Source: Luteimonas padinae (GTDB lineage: Bacteria; Pseudomonadota; Gammaproteobacteria; Xanthomonadales; Xanthomonadaceae). From it: a DNA stretch of 64,000 nt. The stretch covers positions 124,001 to 188,000 of the forward strand of contig NZ_BMZT01000005.1 in the NCBI RefSeq assembly GCF_014652935.1, written 5' to 3'. A model generated the notes under the pieces. That model did not search any database and was not told the origin of the DNA. It worked only from the letters and a program-made list of their open reading frames with translations. Shown here one piece after another: positions 16,447 through 24,773 of this stretch. Position numbers and translations under genes: made by a program. The first letter of the stretch is position 1. Every line of letters starts with the position of its first letter.

Positions 16447-18728
16447 CAGTGGATCCTAGCGCCCGCCGGGGGCTGGAAGCGGCGCAGGCGCAGGGCGTTG
16501 CCGAGCACGAACACGCTCGACAGCGACATCGCGCCGGCGGCGAAGATCGGCGACAGCAGCAGGCCAAACGCCGGGTACAGCACGCCGGCCGCGACCGGGA
16601 TCAGCGCGGTGTTGTAGGCGAAGGCCCAGAACAGGTTCTGGCGGATGTTGCCCAGGGTCGCCTTCGACAGCGCGATCGCGGTCGGCACGCCCTGCAGGCT
16701 GCCCGACATCAGCACCACATCGGCCGACTCCACCGCCACGTCGGTGCCGGTGCCGATCGCCAGGCCGACGTCGGCCTCGGCCAGCGCGGGCGCGTCGTTG
16801 ATGCCGTCGCCGACGAAGGCGAGCGTGCCGTGGCTGGCGCGCAGCCGCTGCACCGCCTCGACCTTGCCGGCCGGCAGCACCTCGGCGACGACTTCGTCGA
16901 TGCCCAGCTGGTCGGCGATCGCCCGCGCGGTGCGCGCGTTGTCGCCGGTGATCATCGCCACCTTCAGGCCGAGCCCGTGCAGGGCGTCGATCGCGGCCTT
17001 CGAGCTGGGCTTGATCGGATCCGACACTGCCACGATCGCGGCCAGCCGGCCGTCGAGTGCGGCATACAGCGGCGACTTGCCTTCGCTGCCAAGCCGCTGC
17101 GCGGAGGCGCCGAACGTGGTGACGTCCAGGCCCAGCTCCCGCATCCAGCGGTCGGCGCCGACCTCCACCCGCACGCCGTCCACGACCGCGCGCACGCCCA
17201 TGCCAGTGACCGACTCGAAATCGGCCAGCGCCGGCAGTTCCAGGCCCTCGCCTTCCGCCGCTGTCACGATCGCGCGGGCGATGGGATGCTCGGAACGCGA
17301 CTCCACCGCGGCGATCGCCGCCAGCACCCGGGTCCGGTCGAAGCCCTCGGCCACGTCCAGGTCGGTCAGCACCGGATGGCCCTCGGTCAGCGTGCCGGTC
17401 TTGTCGACCGCCACCACCCGGGCGTCCTTGAGCAGCTGCAGCGCCTCGCCCTTGCGGAACAGCACGCCCAGTTCGGCGCCGCGCCCGGTGCCGACCATGA
17501 TCGAGGTCGGCGTGGCCAGGCCCATGGCGCAGGGGCAGGCGATAATCAGCACCGCCACCGCGTTGACCAGGGCGAAGCTCAGCGCCGGGGATGGGCCAAA
17601 GACCAGCCACACCAGGAAGGTCAGCAGCGCCGCGCCCATCACCGCCGGCACGAACCACAGCGTGACCTTGTCCACCAGCGCCTGGATCGGCAGCTTGGCG
17701 CCCTGCGCCTGCTCCACCATGCGGATGATCTGCGCCAGCATGGTCTGCCCGCCCACGGCGGTCGCGCGCAGGGTGAAGGCGCCGGTCTGGTTGACCGTGC
17801 CGCCGACCACCGTGCTGCCGGCGCTCTTTTCCACCGGCACCGGCTCGCCGGTGATCATCGATTCGTCCACGTAGCTGCCGCCTTCGATGACCTCGCCGTC
17901 CACCGGCACGCGCTCGCCCGGGCGCACTTCCACCAGGTCGCCGGCCACGAGCTGCTCGACCGGGACATCGACCACGCCGCCTTCGCGCCGCACGCGGGCG
18001 ACCTTGGCCTGCAGCCCGACCAGGCGCTTGATCGCCTCCGAGGTGCGCCCCTTGGCCCGCGCTTCCAGCCAGCGGCCCAGCAGCACCAGCGCGACGATCA
18101 CCGCCGCGGCTTCGTAGTACACGTTGACGGTGCCGGCGGGCAGCAGCTGCGGCAGGAAGGTGGCGACCACCGAATAGCCCCAGGCCGCGGCGGTGCCGAC
18201 CGCCACCAGCGAGTTCATGTCCGGCGCCAGCCGCGCCAGCGCCGGGAAGCCCTTGAGGTAGAAGCGCCGGCCGGGGACCACCAGCACCAGCGTGGTCAGC
18301 GCGAACTGCAGGTACCAGCTCGCCTGCATGCCGATGCTGCGCTCGATCAGGCCGTGCACGCCCGGCAGCAGGTGGGCGCCCATTTCCAGCAGGAACACCG
18401 GCAGCGCCAGCGCGGTGGCCAGCAGCAGGTCGCGGCGCAGGCCTTCGCGCTCGGCGTCCTTGCGCTGCGCGGCGGCCTCATCGTCGGCGCCGGGGGCGGC
18501 GGTGTCGACCGGCCGCGCTTCATAGCCGGCGTGTGCAATCGCCGCCAGCAACGCCTCTGCACTGGCGGTGCCACGCACGGTCGCACGCTCGGTGGCGAGG
18601 TTGACCGCGGCATCGACGACGCCGGGCACGGCCTTGAGCCCGCGCTCGACCCGGCCCACGCAGGACGCGCAGGTCATGCCGTCCACGTTGAACTCGACCG
18701 TCGTGGCCCCCTTCGGGGAACTGCCCAT
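16446..18728 (-). CDS. copA: Cu(+)-exporting P-type ATPase
   Basis: 760-residue P1B-1 ATPase that pumps Cu(I) out of the cytoplasm. One N-terminal HMA domain carries GMTCASC (Cys20, Cys23). Then come membrane helices, the actuator TGEP, the membrane metal site Cys398-Pro-Cys400 in [12 protein letters not shown], the phosphorylated Asp442 in DKTGTLT, SEHP and [10 protein letters not shown]. Typical CopA members often have two HMA domains; this one has a single copy, and a separate CopZ-like gene lies at 20581. It is led by a MerR-type promoter and followed by cueR. Confidence 0.97.
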   Translation of the reverse strand: MGSSPKGATTVEFNVDGMTCASCVGRVERGLKAVPGVVDAAVNLATERATVRGTASAEALLAAIAHAGYEARPVDTAAPGADDEAAAQRKDAEREGLRRDLLLATALALPVFLLEMGAHLLPGVHGLIERSIGMQASWYLQFALTTLVLVVPGRRFYLKGFPALARLAPDMNSLVAVGTAAAWGYSVVATFLPQLLPAGTVNVYYEAAAVIVALVLLGRWLEARAKGRTSEAIKRLVGLQAKVARVRREGGVVDVPVEQLVAGDLVEVRPGERVPVDGEVIEGGSYVDESMITGEPVPVEKSAGSTVVGGTVNQTGAFTLRATAVGGQTMLAQIIRMVEQAQGAKLPIQALVDKVTLWFVPAVMGAALLTFLVWLVFGPSPALSFALVNAVAVLIIACPCAMGLATPTSIMVGTGRGAELGVLFRKGEALQLLKDARVVAVDKTGTLTEGHPVLTDLDVAEGFDRTRVLAAIAAVESRSEHPIARAIVTAAEGEGLELPALADFESVTGMGVRAVVDGVRVEVGADRWMRELGLDVTTFGASAQRLGSEGKSPLYAALDGRLAAIVAVSDPIKPSSKAAIDALHGLGLKVAMITGDNARTARAIADQLGIDEVVAEVLPAGKVEAVQRLRASHGTLAFVGDGINDAPALAEADVGLAIGTGTDVAVESADVVLMSGSLQGVPTAIALSKATLGNIRQNLFWAFAYNTALIPVAAGVLYPAFGLLLSPIFAAGAMSLSSVFVLGNALRLRRFQPPAGARIH

Positions 18729-18763
18729 ATCCGGATCCTCCTTCAGACGATGGCGGCAGCATG

Positions 18764-18786
18764 GACCTTGACATCATGGCAAGGTC
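18764..18786 (-). promoter_or_regulatory. CueR operator/promoter of copA
   Basis: A perfect 7-9-7 dyad GACCTTG...CAAGGTC sits 36 bp before the copA ATG. Read toward copA, TTGACC (18784-18789 region) is followed after 19 bp by CATGCT, the long -35/-10 spacing with a central dyad expected of MerR-family promoters. ACCTTG/CAAGGT half sites match CueR-type operators. Confidence 0.85.
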
Positions 18787-18840
18787 AAGCCCGACCTTCC
18801 CACAATGGCTGCATGTCATTCCCCAACCGGAGCAACCCCA

Positions 18841-18989
18841 TGCAGACCAACGTCCTGATCCGCGCCATCGCGATGTCGCTGGCCCTCGCCAGACCGGCGG
18901 CCAGCACGGGACCGGCCGCCGGAACGCCAGCAGGTTCGCGATCAGCTTCTGGCAAACCTCACTCCATGGATCGGGCATACGGCGGGTAA
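18841..18989 (+). pseudogene. Possible remnant of a secreted protein N-terminus
   Basis: A 49-codon frame starting at ATG 18841 begins MQTNVLIRAIAMSLALARPAAS, which looks like a signal peptide, then degrades into a Pro/Ala/Gly/Ser run and ends inside the 3' end of the Old Yellow Enzyme gene on the other strand. AGCAACCC precedes the ATG without a convincing ribosome site. It diverges from copA, so it may be what is left of a copper-inducible periplasmic protein. This is weak evidence and could be chance. Confidence 0.25.
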
Positions 18990-20095
18990 TCGACCAGCCC
19001 CCGGGCGTCGCCTCCGTAGTACGTCTCGCGGTCGGGCGTGGCCAGGGGCCAGCCGTTCTCCAGCCGCGCCACCAGGTCCGGGTTGGCGATGAACGGCTGT
19101 CCGAAGGCAACCAGGTCGATGATGCCTTCGCCCAGCAGCTGTTCGCCGCGCTCGCGGGTCATGCTGCCGGCCAGGATGACCGCGGTGGTGGTCGGCAGCG
19201 CCTTGCGGATGCCGGCCAGCAGGGCGTGGAAACGCGCGGCGATCTCCCGGGCTTCCTCCGACTGCGTGCCGGGGCCGACCTGGTCGTTGAGGTGCACGTA
19301 GGCGATCCCGCGCTCGCCCAGCGCCCGGGCATAGGCGAGGTAGGTGGCGTCGATTTCGTCGTGGTGCGGCATGTCGGCGAAGCGGCCGTACGGAGAGATG
19401 CGCACGCCCACGCGCGCGGCGCCGATGCGGGCGCAAACCGCGTCCACCACCTCGAGCGCAAAGCGCAGGCGGTCGTCCATGTTGGCGGCGCCGTAGCGGT
19501 CGCTGCGCGCGTTGACGTGCGGGTTGAGGAACTGCTCGAACAGGTAGCCGTTGGCGCTGTGGATCTCCACGCCGTCGAAGCCGGCGTCGATGGCGTTGGC
19601 CGCGGCCTGCGCGAAGTCCGCGACCACCCGCGCGATCTCGTCGGTGTCCAGCGCGCGCGGCACCCCGGGCGGGATGAAGCCGGGATTGCCGTCGGCGTCA
19701 TAGCCGAAGGCATGCGAGTTGGCCGGCTGCTTCGCCGAGGCACTGACCGGATCCCGGCCCTCGTGCTGGATCGACGGATGCGACATCCGCCCGACATGCC
19801 ACAGCTGGGCGAAGATCCGGCCACCGACCGCGTGCACCGACTGCGTCGTCAGCCGCCAGCCCTCGATCTGCTCCGGGGTGAAGATGCCCGGGTTGAACAG
19901 GTAGCCCTGCCCCTCGCGCGACACCGGCGTCCCCTCGCTGACGATCAGCCCGGCGGTGGCGCGCTGGGTGTAGTACAGCGCGATGGTGTCGGTGGCGATG
20001 TCCTCCGGCGCTCGGGCGCGGGTCATCGGTGCCATCACGATGCGGTTGGCCAGGTCCAGGCCGGACAGGTTGAAGGGGGTGAACAGGTCGGACAT
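18959..20095 (-). CDS. Old Yellow Enzyme family NADH:flavin oxidoreductase
   Basis: 378-residue FMN-dependent ene-reductase of the OYE/NemA class. It starts MSDLFTPFNLSGLDLANRIVMAPMTRARA and shows the family pattern: AQLWHVGRMSHPS, FDGVEIHSANGYLFEQFLNPHVNARSDRYG (His-Ser-Ala-Asn binding of the substrate and Tyr donor), VGVRISPYG and FGQPFIANPDL for FMN phosphate. It reduces activated alkenes, nitrate esters or similar electrophiles; the natural substrate is unknown. It stands alone between the copper genes and two gene fragments, with no obvious partner regulator apart from the decayed one at 20291. Confidence 0.94.
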   Translation of the reverse strand: MSDLFTPFNLSGLDLANRIVMAPMTRARAPEDIATDTIALYYTQRATAGLIVSEGTPVSREGQGYLFNPGIFTPEQIEGWRLTTQSVHAVGGRIFAQLWHVGRMSHPSIQHEGRDPVSASAKQPANSHAFGYDADGNPGFIPPGVPRALDTDEIARVVADFAQAAANAIDAGFDGVEIHSANGYLFEQFLNPHVNARSDRYGAANMDDRLRFALEVVDAVCARIGAARVGVRISPYGRFADMPHHDEIDATYLAYARALGERGIAYVHLNDQVGPGTQSEEAREIAARFHALLAGIRKALPTTTAVILAGSMTRERGEQLLGEGIIDLVAFGQPFIANPDLVARLENGWPLATPDRETYYGGDARGLVDYPPYARSME

Positions 20096-20106
20096 GAAGG
20101 AGTTCC

Positions 20107-20286
20107 ATGAAGGAAGAATCCTCCCAGATGGCGGCTTCGCCGTGCCGCACCAGCGCAGGATCCCGAACAGTGCGATCCATCGCGGAGCGGTTGGGTGGCT
20201 CGCTGGCGCTCTCGCCACGCGAGCCACACGGGCTGGTCGCCGTCCTTACGCTGCCGCTGCAGCCAGGTACTCGTCCGTGGCGATGA
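20107..20286 (+). pseudogene. Short frame resembling a histidine-kinase C-terminus
   Basis: A 59-codon frame from ATG 20107 (AAGGAG lies 4 bp before it) contains VRSIAERLGGSLALS and GLVAVLTLPLQP. This resembles the end of the HATPase domain of sensor kinases, where an IAERHGG-type helix precedes the last two strands. Everything upstream that a kinase needs is absent. It is most likely a decayed fragment left of the truncated AraC-type fragment, though a small translated product cannot be excluded. Confidence 0.35.
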
Positions 20287-20290
20287 CCTT

Positions 20291-20530
20291 TGCGTCACCC
20301 AGTGGCTGAACGCCGAGCGCGTCGCGCGGGCGCAGCAGCTGCTGGAAACCACCGACATGCCGATCGAGGCGGTCGCCGGCGAGGCGGGATTCGGCACGCC
20401 GCTGGGCCTGCGCCAGCAGTTCGCGGCGCAGCTGGGCACCACGCCGTCGCACTACCGGCGCACGTTCCGCGAAGTCAGCCGGCCACGTCCCGCGCAACAC
20501 CCGCCACAGGCGTTGACCTTTCCACGGTGA
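20291..20530 (+). pseudogene. Truncated GlxA/AraC-type regulator (C-terminal fragment)
   Basis: The frame encodes QWLNAERVARAQQLLETTDMPIEAVAGEAGFG and LRQQFAAQLGTTPSHYRRTFR, the C-terminal half of an AraC DNA-binding domain. The pattern GTPLGLRQQF plus TTPSHYRRTF is that of GlxA-like regulators, which carry an N-terminal DJ-1/PfpI domain. That domain and the first helix-turn-helix are missing, and the upstream sequence is in another frame and unrelated. No proper start is seen. It faces away from the Old Yellow Enzyme gene, which such a regulator may once have controlled. Confidence 0.7.
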
Positions 20531-20580
20531 CAAACCTGACAATGGTCCCCGACGCATTTCCCCCGACTGGAGAAAGAGCA

Positions 20581-20778
20581 ATGCAACTGAACGTGGAAGG
20601 CATGACCTGCGCCCATTGCGAGCGCGCCGTCCAGAAAGCGGTCGCCGGGCTTGGCGGCACGGCCGTGGTCGACCTGTCGGCCGGCACCGTGCACGTGAGC
20701 GGGATCGATGACGTGGCCGCCGTGCGCAGCGCCATCGAAGAGGCGGGCTACAAGGTCACCGACGCACCGGGCCGGTAG
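20581..20778 (+). CDS. copZ: CopZ-like copper chaperone (HMA domain)
   Basis: 65-residue single HMA domain: MQLNVEGMTCAHCERAVQKAV with the metal pair Cys10/Cys13, then GTAVVDLSAGTVHVSG and AIEEAGYKV, the complete beta-alpha-beta-beta-alpha-beta fold. Small soluble proteins of this kind hand Cu(I) to CopA and CueR. AGAAAGAG precedes the ATG by a few bases. It is 1.8 kb from copA and not in its operon; no CueR dyad is visible directly upstream. Confidence 0.88.
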   Translation: MQLNVEGMTCAHCERAVQKAVAGLGGTAVVDLSAGTVHVSGIDDVAAVRSAIEEAGYKVTDAPGR

Positions 20779-20991
20779 CCGTCGGGGCGCCGGGAGCGCG
20801 CTTGCTCCTGGCGCCCTGCCCCAGGCACGAAGCGGATCCGACCCGCCGGGGCTGGCTGCGCCTGCGCCCAGTCCGCTAGAATGGCGGGCTCACGGAACAG
20901 GGCGCCAGCCCGATGCGTGAATGCCAACTGGTTCAACCGGTTGGACCGGTTTCAACGGCACGCCGCAACGGCATGCCCGCATGATTTCCAT

Positions 20992-21102
20992 GGTGGCCCC
21001 GTCGGCCCCTCGCGACGCTAGGTCGAAAACCCCGCCAGGGCCGGAAGGCAGCAACGGTATCGATCGACGCGGGTGCCGAGGCCAGTCGGCGGGGCTGCCT
21101 CC
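20992..21102 (+). ncRNA. ffs: Signal recognition particle RNA (4.5S)
   Basis: The hallmark apical part of bacterial SRP RNA is present: CCAGGGCCGGAAGGCAGCAACGG (GGAAGG tetraloop region near 21036-21050) followed by GACGCGGGTGCCGAGG. The outer arms pair (5' GGTGGCCCCGTCGGCC with 3' GGCCAGTCGGCGGGGCTGCC). Length of about 111 nt is close to the 114-nt E. coli 4.5S RNA. Ends are read from pairing and are good to a few bases. A TAGAAT box at 20877-20882 could be a -10, but is about 105 bp upstream. Confidence 0.9.
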
Positions 21103-21163
21103 ATTCCGGACCACTGTTCCCGTGCCCACGGCGCGGCGATGCCCCGCGCACCGGGCCCGCGCC

Positions 21164-21922
21164 TCAGCCCGGCAGCGCCGGGTGCGGCACCGGTGCGGCC
21201 AGCGCGAACGCCTCGCCCGGACGCGCGACGCGGTGGCCCCGTCCGCGCAGCGCCTCGCCGTCGGCCTCGCTGGCGTAGTGGTAGAGCACGCAGCGGGCCA
21301 GGAGGCCGGGCGGGTATTCGCGCTCGAGGTCGTCGATGCCGGTGTGCGAGGGATTGCCGACCAGCCCGCAGTCGTGCGCGACCAGTTCACCCTCGCCGGC
21401 CGCCGCCGCCAGGACCTCGGGGATCGGACGCGTGTCGCCGGTCCACGCCAGGCTGCCGCGCAGGCGCAGGCCGAAGGCGGTGCGCGGCCAGTGGTGGCGC
21501 GACTCGAACACCTCCAGGCGCACGCCGTCGTGCCAGAACGCATCGCCAACGGGGACCACGCGGAAGGCATCCCAGAAGTTCGCCCCGCCCTCGGCCAGCG
21601 CGTTCGGGTAGTCGGCCACGCGCCGGTGCAGCAGCGGCAGCACGTCCACCGGCACGTACAGCGGCATCCGCCCGCGGCGCGCCGGATCGAACCAGTTGGC
21701 CACGAACAGGCGCTCGAAGCCGGCGACGTGGTCGAGGTGGACATGGGTGACGAACATCGCCGGCGGCGGCGCGCCGTAGTGTGCGAGGTACGCGGTCAGG
21801 CCCTCGGCGCCGCAGTCGATCGCCAGCCACGGCGCGCCATCGCGCTCGATCGTCGCCATCGGCGAGCCCAGCGACACCGCCGACGCGCTGCCCACGCCCT
21901 GGAAGCGCAGCGTCCAGCCCAT
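21164..21922 (-). CDS. MBL-fold metallohydrolase (RNase Z-like)
   Basis: 252-residue metallo-beta-lactamase fold protein. It shows the metal motif THVHLDHVAGF (about residues 58-68), a second His in SRHHWPRTAFG, GDTRPI and the NPSHTGIDDLEREY segment. The layout resembles the RNase Z/arylsulfatase-like group, but no exosite is visible and the substrate is unknown. The ATG at 21922 puts its start 2 bp after the kdkA stop codon, so I prefer it to an ATG 21 bp upstream that would lie inside kdkA. It probably shares the kdkA transcript. Confidence 0.8.
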   Translation of the reverse strand: MGWTLRFQGVGSASAVSLGSPMATIERDGAPWLAIDCGAEGLTAYLAHYGAPPPAMFVTHVHLDHVAGFERLFVANWFDPARRGRMPLYVPVDVLPLLHRRVADYPNALAEGGANFWDAFRVVPVGDAFWHDGVRLEVFESRHHWPRTAFGLRLRGSLAWTGDTRPIPEVLAAAAGEGELVAHDCGLVGNPSHTGIDDLEREYPPGLLARCVLYHYASEADGEALRGRGHRVARPGEAFALAAPVPHPALPG

Positions 21923-21924
21923 GC

Positions 21925-22686
21925 TCAGAAGCCCTTGTCCCACTGCGCGTCGTAGCCGGCACGCAGGCGCGCGAAGTCGGCGCGCACGTCGGCTTCGTCG
22001 CGCGTGCCGCGCAGCTTGAGCAGCGAGCGCTGCAGCCGCGCCAGGTTACGTTCGCGCCAGGCGGTTTCGGGGATGTGCATGCGGCCGCGGTCGAGGTCGA
22101 TCAGCCAGCCCTTGCCGGCGTCGTCGTAGAGGATGTTGTGCGCGTTGAGGTCGGCGTGGTCGAGGCCCTCGCGGTGGAAGCGCGCGATCAGCCGGCCGGT
22201 CTCCGCCCACGGCACGGTCGCGGGATCGGCCGCGGCCAAGTCGGCCAGCGAACGCACGCCCACGAGGCGTTCCATCAGGATGGCGGCGGTATAGGTCAGG
22301 CCGTCGCGCACGTAGGAGGCCGCGATCGGCTGCGGCACCGGCAATCCGCGCCGGAGCAGTTCGCGCAGCAGCCGGTACTCCACGAAGCTGCGCGCGCGGT
22401 TGGCGCCGCGCCAGAGATGGCGGTCACGGTTGAGCGGCGCGACCAGGCCGCCGCGCAGGTAGTGGCGCAGCACGGTCGGCCCGTTGCTGGTGTCGTCGAT
22501 GAACCAGGCCCCGCCGCGGCCGCTGCCGGACACCGGGACCGCGCGCGGGCCCCAGGCCTGCGGATCGAACCAGCGCGGGTCGGCTTGCCGCAGCTGCGTC
22601 CGGTCGAACAGAATCGAGCCCGCGCCGCGTCCTCCGGGACCGGCGCGGAACGGCGTCAGGCTCTCGGCGGCGTCGAACACTGCCAT
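21925..22686 (-). CDS. kdkA: 3-deoxy-D-manno-octulosonic acid kinase
   Basis: 253-residue KDO kinase, which phosphorylates KDO in the lipopolysaccharide inner core. The protein-kinase-like catalytic loop is [10 protein letters not shown] (Asp179, Asn184) and the metal site is IDLDRGRM (Asp197). Upstream [20 protein letters not shown] is typical of the KdkA/WaaP group. Its start is 19 bp from the divergent heptosyltransferase-like gene, so the two share a promoter region. Together with that gene and the DUF6165 gene it forms a small LPS-core locus. Confidence 0.93.
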   Translation of the reverse strand: MAVFDAAESLTPFRAGPGGRGAGSILFDRTQLRQADPRWFDPQAWGPRAVPVSGSGRGGAWFIDDTSNGPTVLRHYLRGGLVAPLNRDRHLWRGANRARSFVEYRLLRELLRRGLPVPQPIAASYVRDGLTYTAAILMERLVGVRSLADLAAADPATVPWAETGRLIARFHREGLDHADLNAHNILYDDAGKGWLIDLDRGRMHIPETAWRERNLARLQRSLLKLRGTRDEADVRADFARLRAGYDAQWDKGF

Positions 22687-22705
22687 CCGCCGGAGTCTAG
22701 CAAGC

Positions 22706-23782
22706 TTGCAGCCTCAACCCGATCCACCGCGTTCGATCTGCCTGCTGCGCCTGTCCGCGCTGGGCGATGTCACCCATGTGCTGCCGCTGGTGCACACGCT
22801 GCAGCGCGCATGGCCGGGCGTCGCGCTCACCTGGATCATCGGCCGTGGCGAGCAGCGCCTGCTCGACGGCCTTCCGGGCGTCGAGTTCATCGTCTACGAC
22901 AAGAAGACCGGCCGCGAGGGCATGCGCGCGCTGCGCCGCGAGCTGTCCGGCCGCGAGTTCGACGCCCTGCTGCTGATGCAGCTCGCGCTGCGCGCCAACC
23001 TGCTGTCGCGCGCGGTGCGGGCGCGGCGCCGCATCGGCTACGACCGCGCGCGCTCGAAGGAGCTGCACGGCCTGTTCGTCGGCGAACGCATCCCCCCGGC
23101 GCCCGGAGGCCACGTGCTGGACGTGCTGGGCGCCTTCGCCCGTCCGCTTGGGCTGCGCCAGGAGCACATCGAGTGGAACCTGCCGGTACCCGGCGACGCC
23201 CGTGACTGGGCGCGCGCGCAGTGGCCCGACGACGGCCGCCCGACGCTGGTGGTGTCGCCCTGCTCCAGCCACCCGCTGCGCAACTGGAGCGCGGAGCGCA
23301 ACGCCGCGGTGGCCGCGCACGCGGTGGCGCAGGGCTGGCGGGTGGTGCTGTGCGGCGGGCGCAGCCAGCTCGAACGCGACACCGCGGATGCGATCCTCGC
23401 CCGGGCCGGCGTGCCGCTGCTCGACCTCGTTGGCAAGGACACGCTGAAGCAGCTCCCGGCGCTGCTGGAGCGCGCCGACCTGGTGATGACGCCCGACTCC
23501 GGCCCGACCCATATCGCCAACGCCATGGGCACGAAGGTGCTGGGGCTGCACGCGGCCACCGACCCCGCGCGCAGCGGGCCGTACTCGGACCGCCGCTACT
23601 GCGTCGATCGCTACGACGAGGCCGCGCGCCTGTACCTGCGCCGGCCGGCGTCGGCGCTGCGCTGGGGCACCAAGATCGAGCGCGAGGGCGTGATGGACCT
23701 GATCAGCGTGGACGACGCGATCGGCGCCTTCGAGCGCTACCGCGCCGACCACCTCGCCGCGAAGCAGCTGCCGCCCGTGTAG
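22706..23782 (+). CDS. Glycosyltransferase family 9 (heptosyltransferase-like)
   Basis: 358-residue GT9 enzyme of the inner-core heptosyltransferase type. It begins [23 protein letters not shown], the family's N-terminal Rossmann signature, and has [27 protein letters not shown] and [22 protein letters not shown], the donor site. The likely start is TTG at 22706, as no ATG or GTG lies between it and the kdkA start; the true start could be a few codons away. It transfers ADP-heptose or another sugar to the LPS core; the acceptor cannot be read from sequence. Confidence 0.88.
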   Translation: MQPQPDPPRSICLLRLSALGDVTHVLPLVHTLQRAWPGVALTWIIGRGEQRLLDGLPGVEFIVYDKKTGREGMRALRRELSGREFDALLLMQLALRANLLSRAVRARRRIGYDRARSKELHGLFVGERIPPAPGGHVLDVLGAFARPLGLRQEHIEWNLPVPGDARDWARAQWPDDGRPTLVVSPCSSHPLRNWSAERNAAVAAHAVAQGWRVVLCGGRSQLERDTADAILARAGVPLLDLVGKDTLKQLPALLERADLVMTPDSGPTHIANAMGTKVLGLHAATDPARSGPYSDRRYCVDRYDEAARLYLRRPASALRWGTKIEREGVMDLISVDDAIGAFERYRADHLAAKQLPPV

Positions 23783-23804
23783 GAGCACTACAGCTGCGAC
23801 CGCG

Positions 23805-24200
23805 TCATCCCCGGTAATCCTGGTACGACTTCTCCTCGACATAGCTCGAACCCAGCGCGAGGTTGATCGCCTTCTTGATCCGCGCGCGCTCGTCGTTCTG
23901 CTGGTAGACGCTGCGCGCCAGCTCGACGAAGGCCTGATCGAAGGACCCGGCCTTCTCCTTGAGGCGGACTTCGTCCTCGATGTCCCAGAGCCGCTCGTTG
24001 ACGGCCTTCAGGTCCGCACGCAGGCGGGCGATGTCGCCGCCGGCGGCCGGGTGCGCCATCCAGGTCTTCTCCAGCGCCGACAGCTCGCGGCGGACGTTGG
24101 CCAGCTTGGCCTCGTCGCTCATGCGCTCGGACTTGATCTGCAGGATCGAGATCTTGTCCAGCAGCTCGCCGAAGGAGACGGGGACGGTGATTTCGGACAT
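23805..24200 (-). CDS. DUF6165 family protein
   Basis: 131-residue soluble, mostly helical, highly charged protein. It starts MSEITVPVSFGELLDKISILQIKSERM and ends KKAINLALGSSYVEEKSYQDY, the pattern of the DUF6165 family, which is often found among LPS-core and glycan genes; its function is not established. It converges on the heptosyltransferase-like gene with 22 bp between stop codons; this short gap contains GTGTAGGAGCACTACAGCTGCGACC-like repeat debris. Its ATG at 24198-24200 is supported by the conserved start. Confidence 0.85.
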   Translation of the reverse strand: MSEITVPVSFGELLDKISILQIKSERMSDEAKLANVRRELSALEKTWMAHPAAGGDIARLRADLKAVNERLWDIEDEVRLKEKAGSFDQAFVELARSVYQQNDERARIKKAINLALGSSYVEEKSYQDYRG

Positions 24201-24248
24201 CGGGGACCGCCGGAGCGTCGGTAGGGCCGGCCAGTGTAGCGCTTCGCC

Positions 24249-24277
24249 TTGTCGCCGCTCCCCGCGGCCCGTATCAT
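24249..24277 (+). promoter_or_regulatory. Predicted sigma-70 promoter of tRNA-Ser(CGA)
   Basis: TTGTCG and TATCAT are separated by 17 bp, 32 bp before the mature 5' end of tRNA-Ser(CGA). Four of six and five of six bases match the consensus. Confidence 0.55.
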
Positions 24278-24308
24278 TGCGCCCCCGGCCCACGCGGCCG
24301 GGACCACC

Positions 24309-24399
24309 GGAGAGGTGGCAGAGTGGTTGAATGTACCTGACTCGAAATCAGGCAGGCGTTTATAGCGCCTCGGGGGTTCGAATCCCCCCCTCTCCGCCA
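24309..24399 (+). tRNA. tRNA-Ser(CGA)
   Basis: Class II tRNA: 5' GGAGAGG pairs with CCTCTCC, the anticodon loop CTCGAAA reads CGA (Ser), a long variable arm follows (GGCGTTTATAGCGCC), and the T arm and CCA are encoded. Its last nine bases take part in a large hairpin with downstream DNA (24391-24446). Confidence 0.96.
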
Positions 24400-24446
24400 G
24401 ATACGCAAAGCGCCCCGCAAGGGGCGTTTTGCGTATCTGGCGGAGA
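24391..24446. terminator. 26-bp hairpin overlapping the tRNA-Ser 3' end
   Basis: TCTCCGCCAGATACGCAAA (24391-24409) is exactly reverse-complementary to 24428-24446, and CGCCCC pairs with GGGGCG inside it around a GCAA loop; one G-T pair lies between. The inner part, CGCCCCGCAAGGGGCG then TTTT, is a standard rho-independent terminator of the tRNA. The outer 19 bp extend it back into the tRNA 3' end, which is unusual. Confidence 0.85.
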
Positions 24447-24773
24447 CGGCGGATGTTGATTCAACCATCCGGTTCGACCCGGAGGCGCGCAGCGCCGCAG
24501 GGCGCCCGGCCAACGGCCGGGCCATCCCCCCCCGGCCCGGTCTAACGGAAGACCACCCCAAACGCGACGTTGCCAAAATCCGCCCGCGCGCACCGTCGCG
24601 TGCATTCCCCCATACGCATGCCACCATCAGCCAATCCCACGCGCCTTCCACGCCGTGTATACCATCATCCCCATCCGACTCCGCCGTCCCACGCACTGCA
24701 TGCCCGCTGACCTCCGCCGCCCGCCGCTTCCGTTCTCCCATCCAGCCCACCCGGGAACCGACGCGGCCAGCGC
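24447..24773. other. Intergenic stretch, C-rich on the + strand
   Basis: About 330 bp between the tRNA-Ser hairpin and the PP2C gene. It holds one GC hairpin without a T run (24504-24522, GCCCGGCC/GGCCGGGC) and then a strongly C-rich, G-poor strand (about 24540-24770) unlike the neighbours. I see no convincing gene, tRNA or repeat of the families noted elsewhere. Confidence 0.5.

Noticed and set aside
16275-18989. A long + frame opposite copA and cueR
   Set aside because: Antisense shadow of copA; only the last part after 18841 is considered, and there only as a weak remnant.
20881-20991. Extra small RNA before ffs with a CCAACTGGT/ACCGGTTGG hairpin
   Set aside because: One imperfect hairpin and a TAGAAT box are not enough; it may be the ffs leader.
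24274-24750. Minus-strand frame across tRNA-Ser and the following gap
   Set aside because: It reads through the tRNA and its hairpin; no motif and odd codon use.
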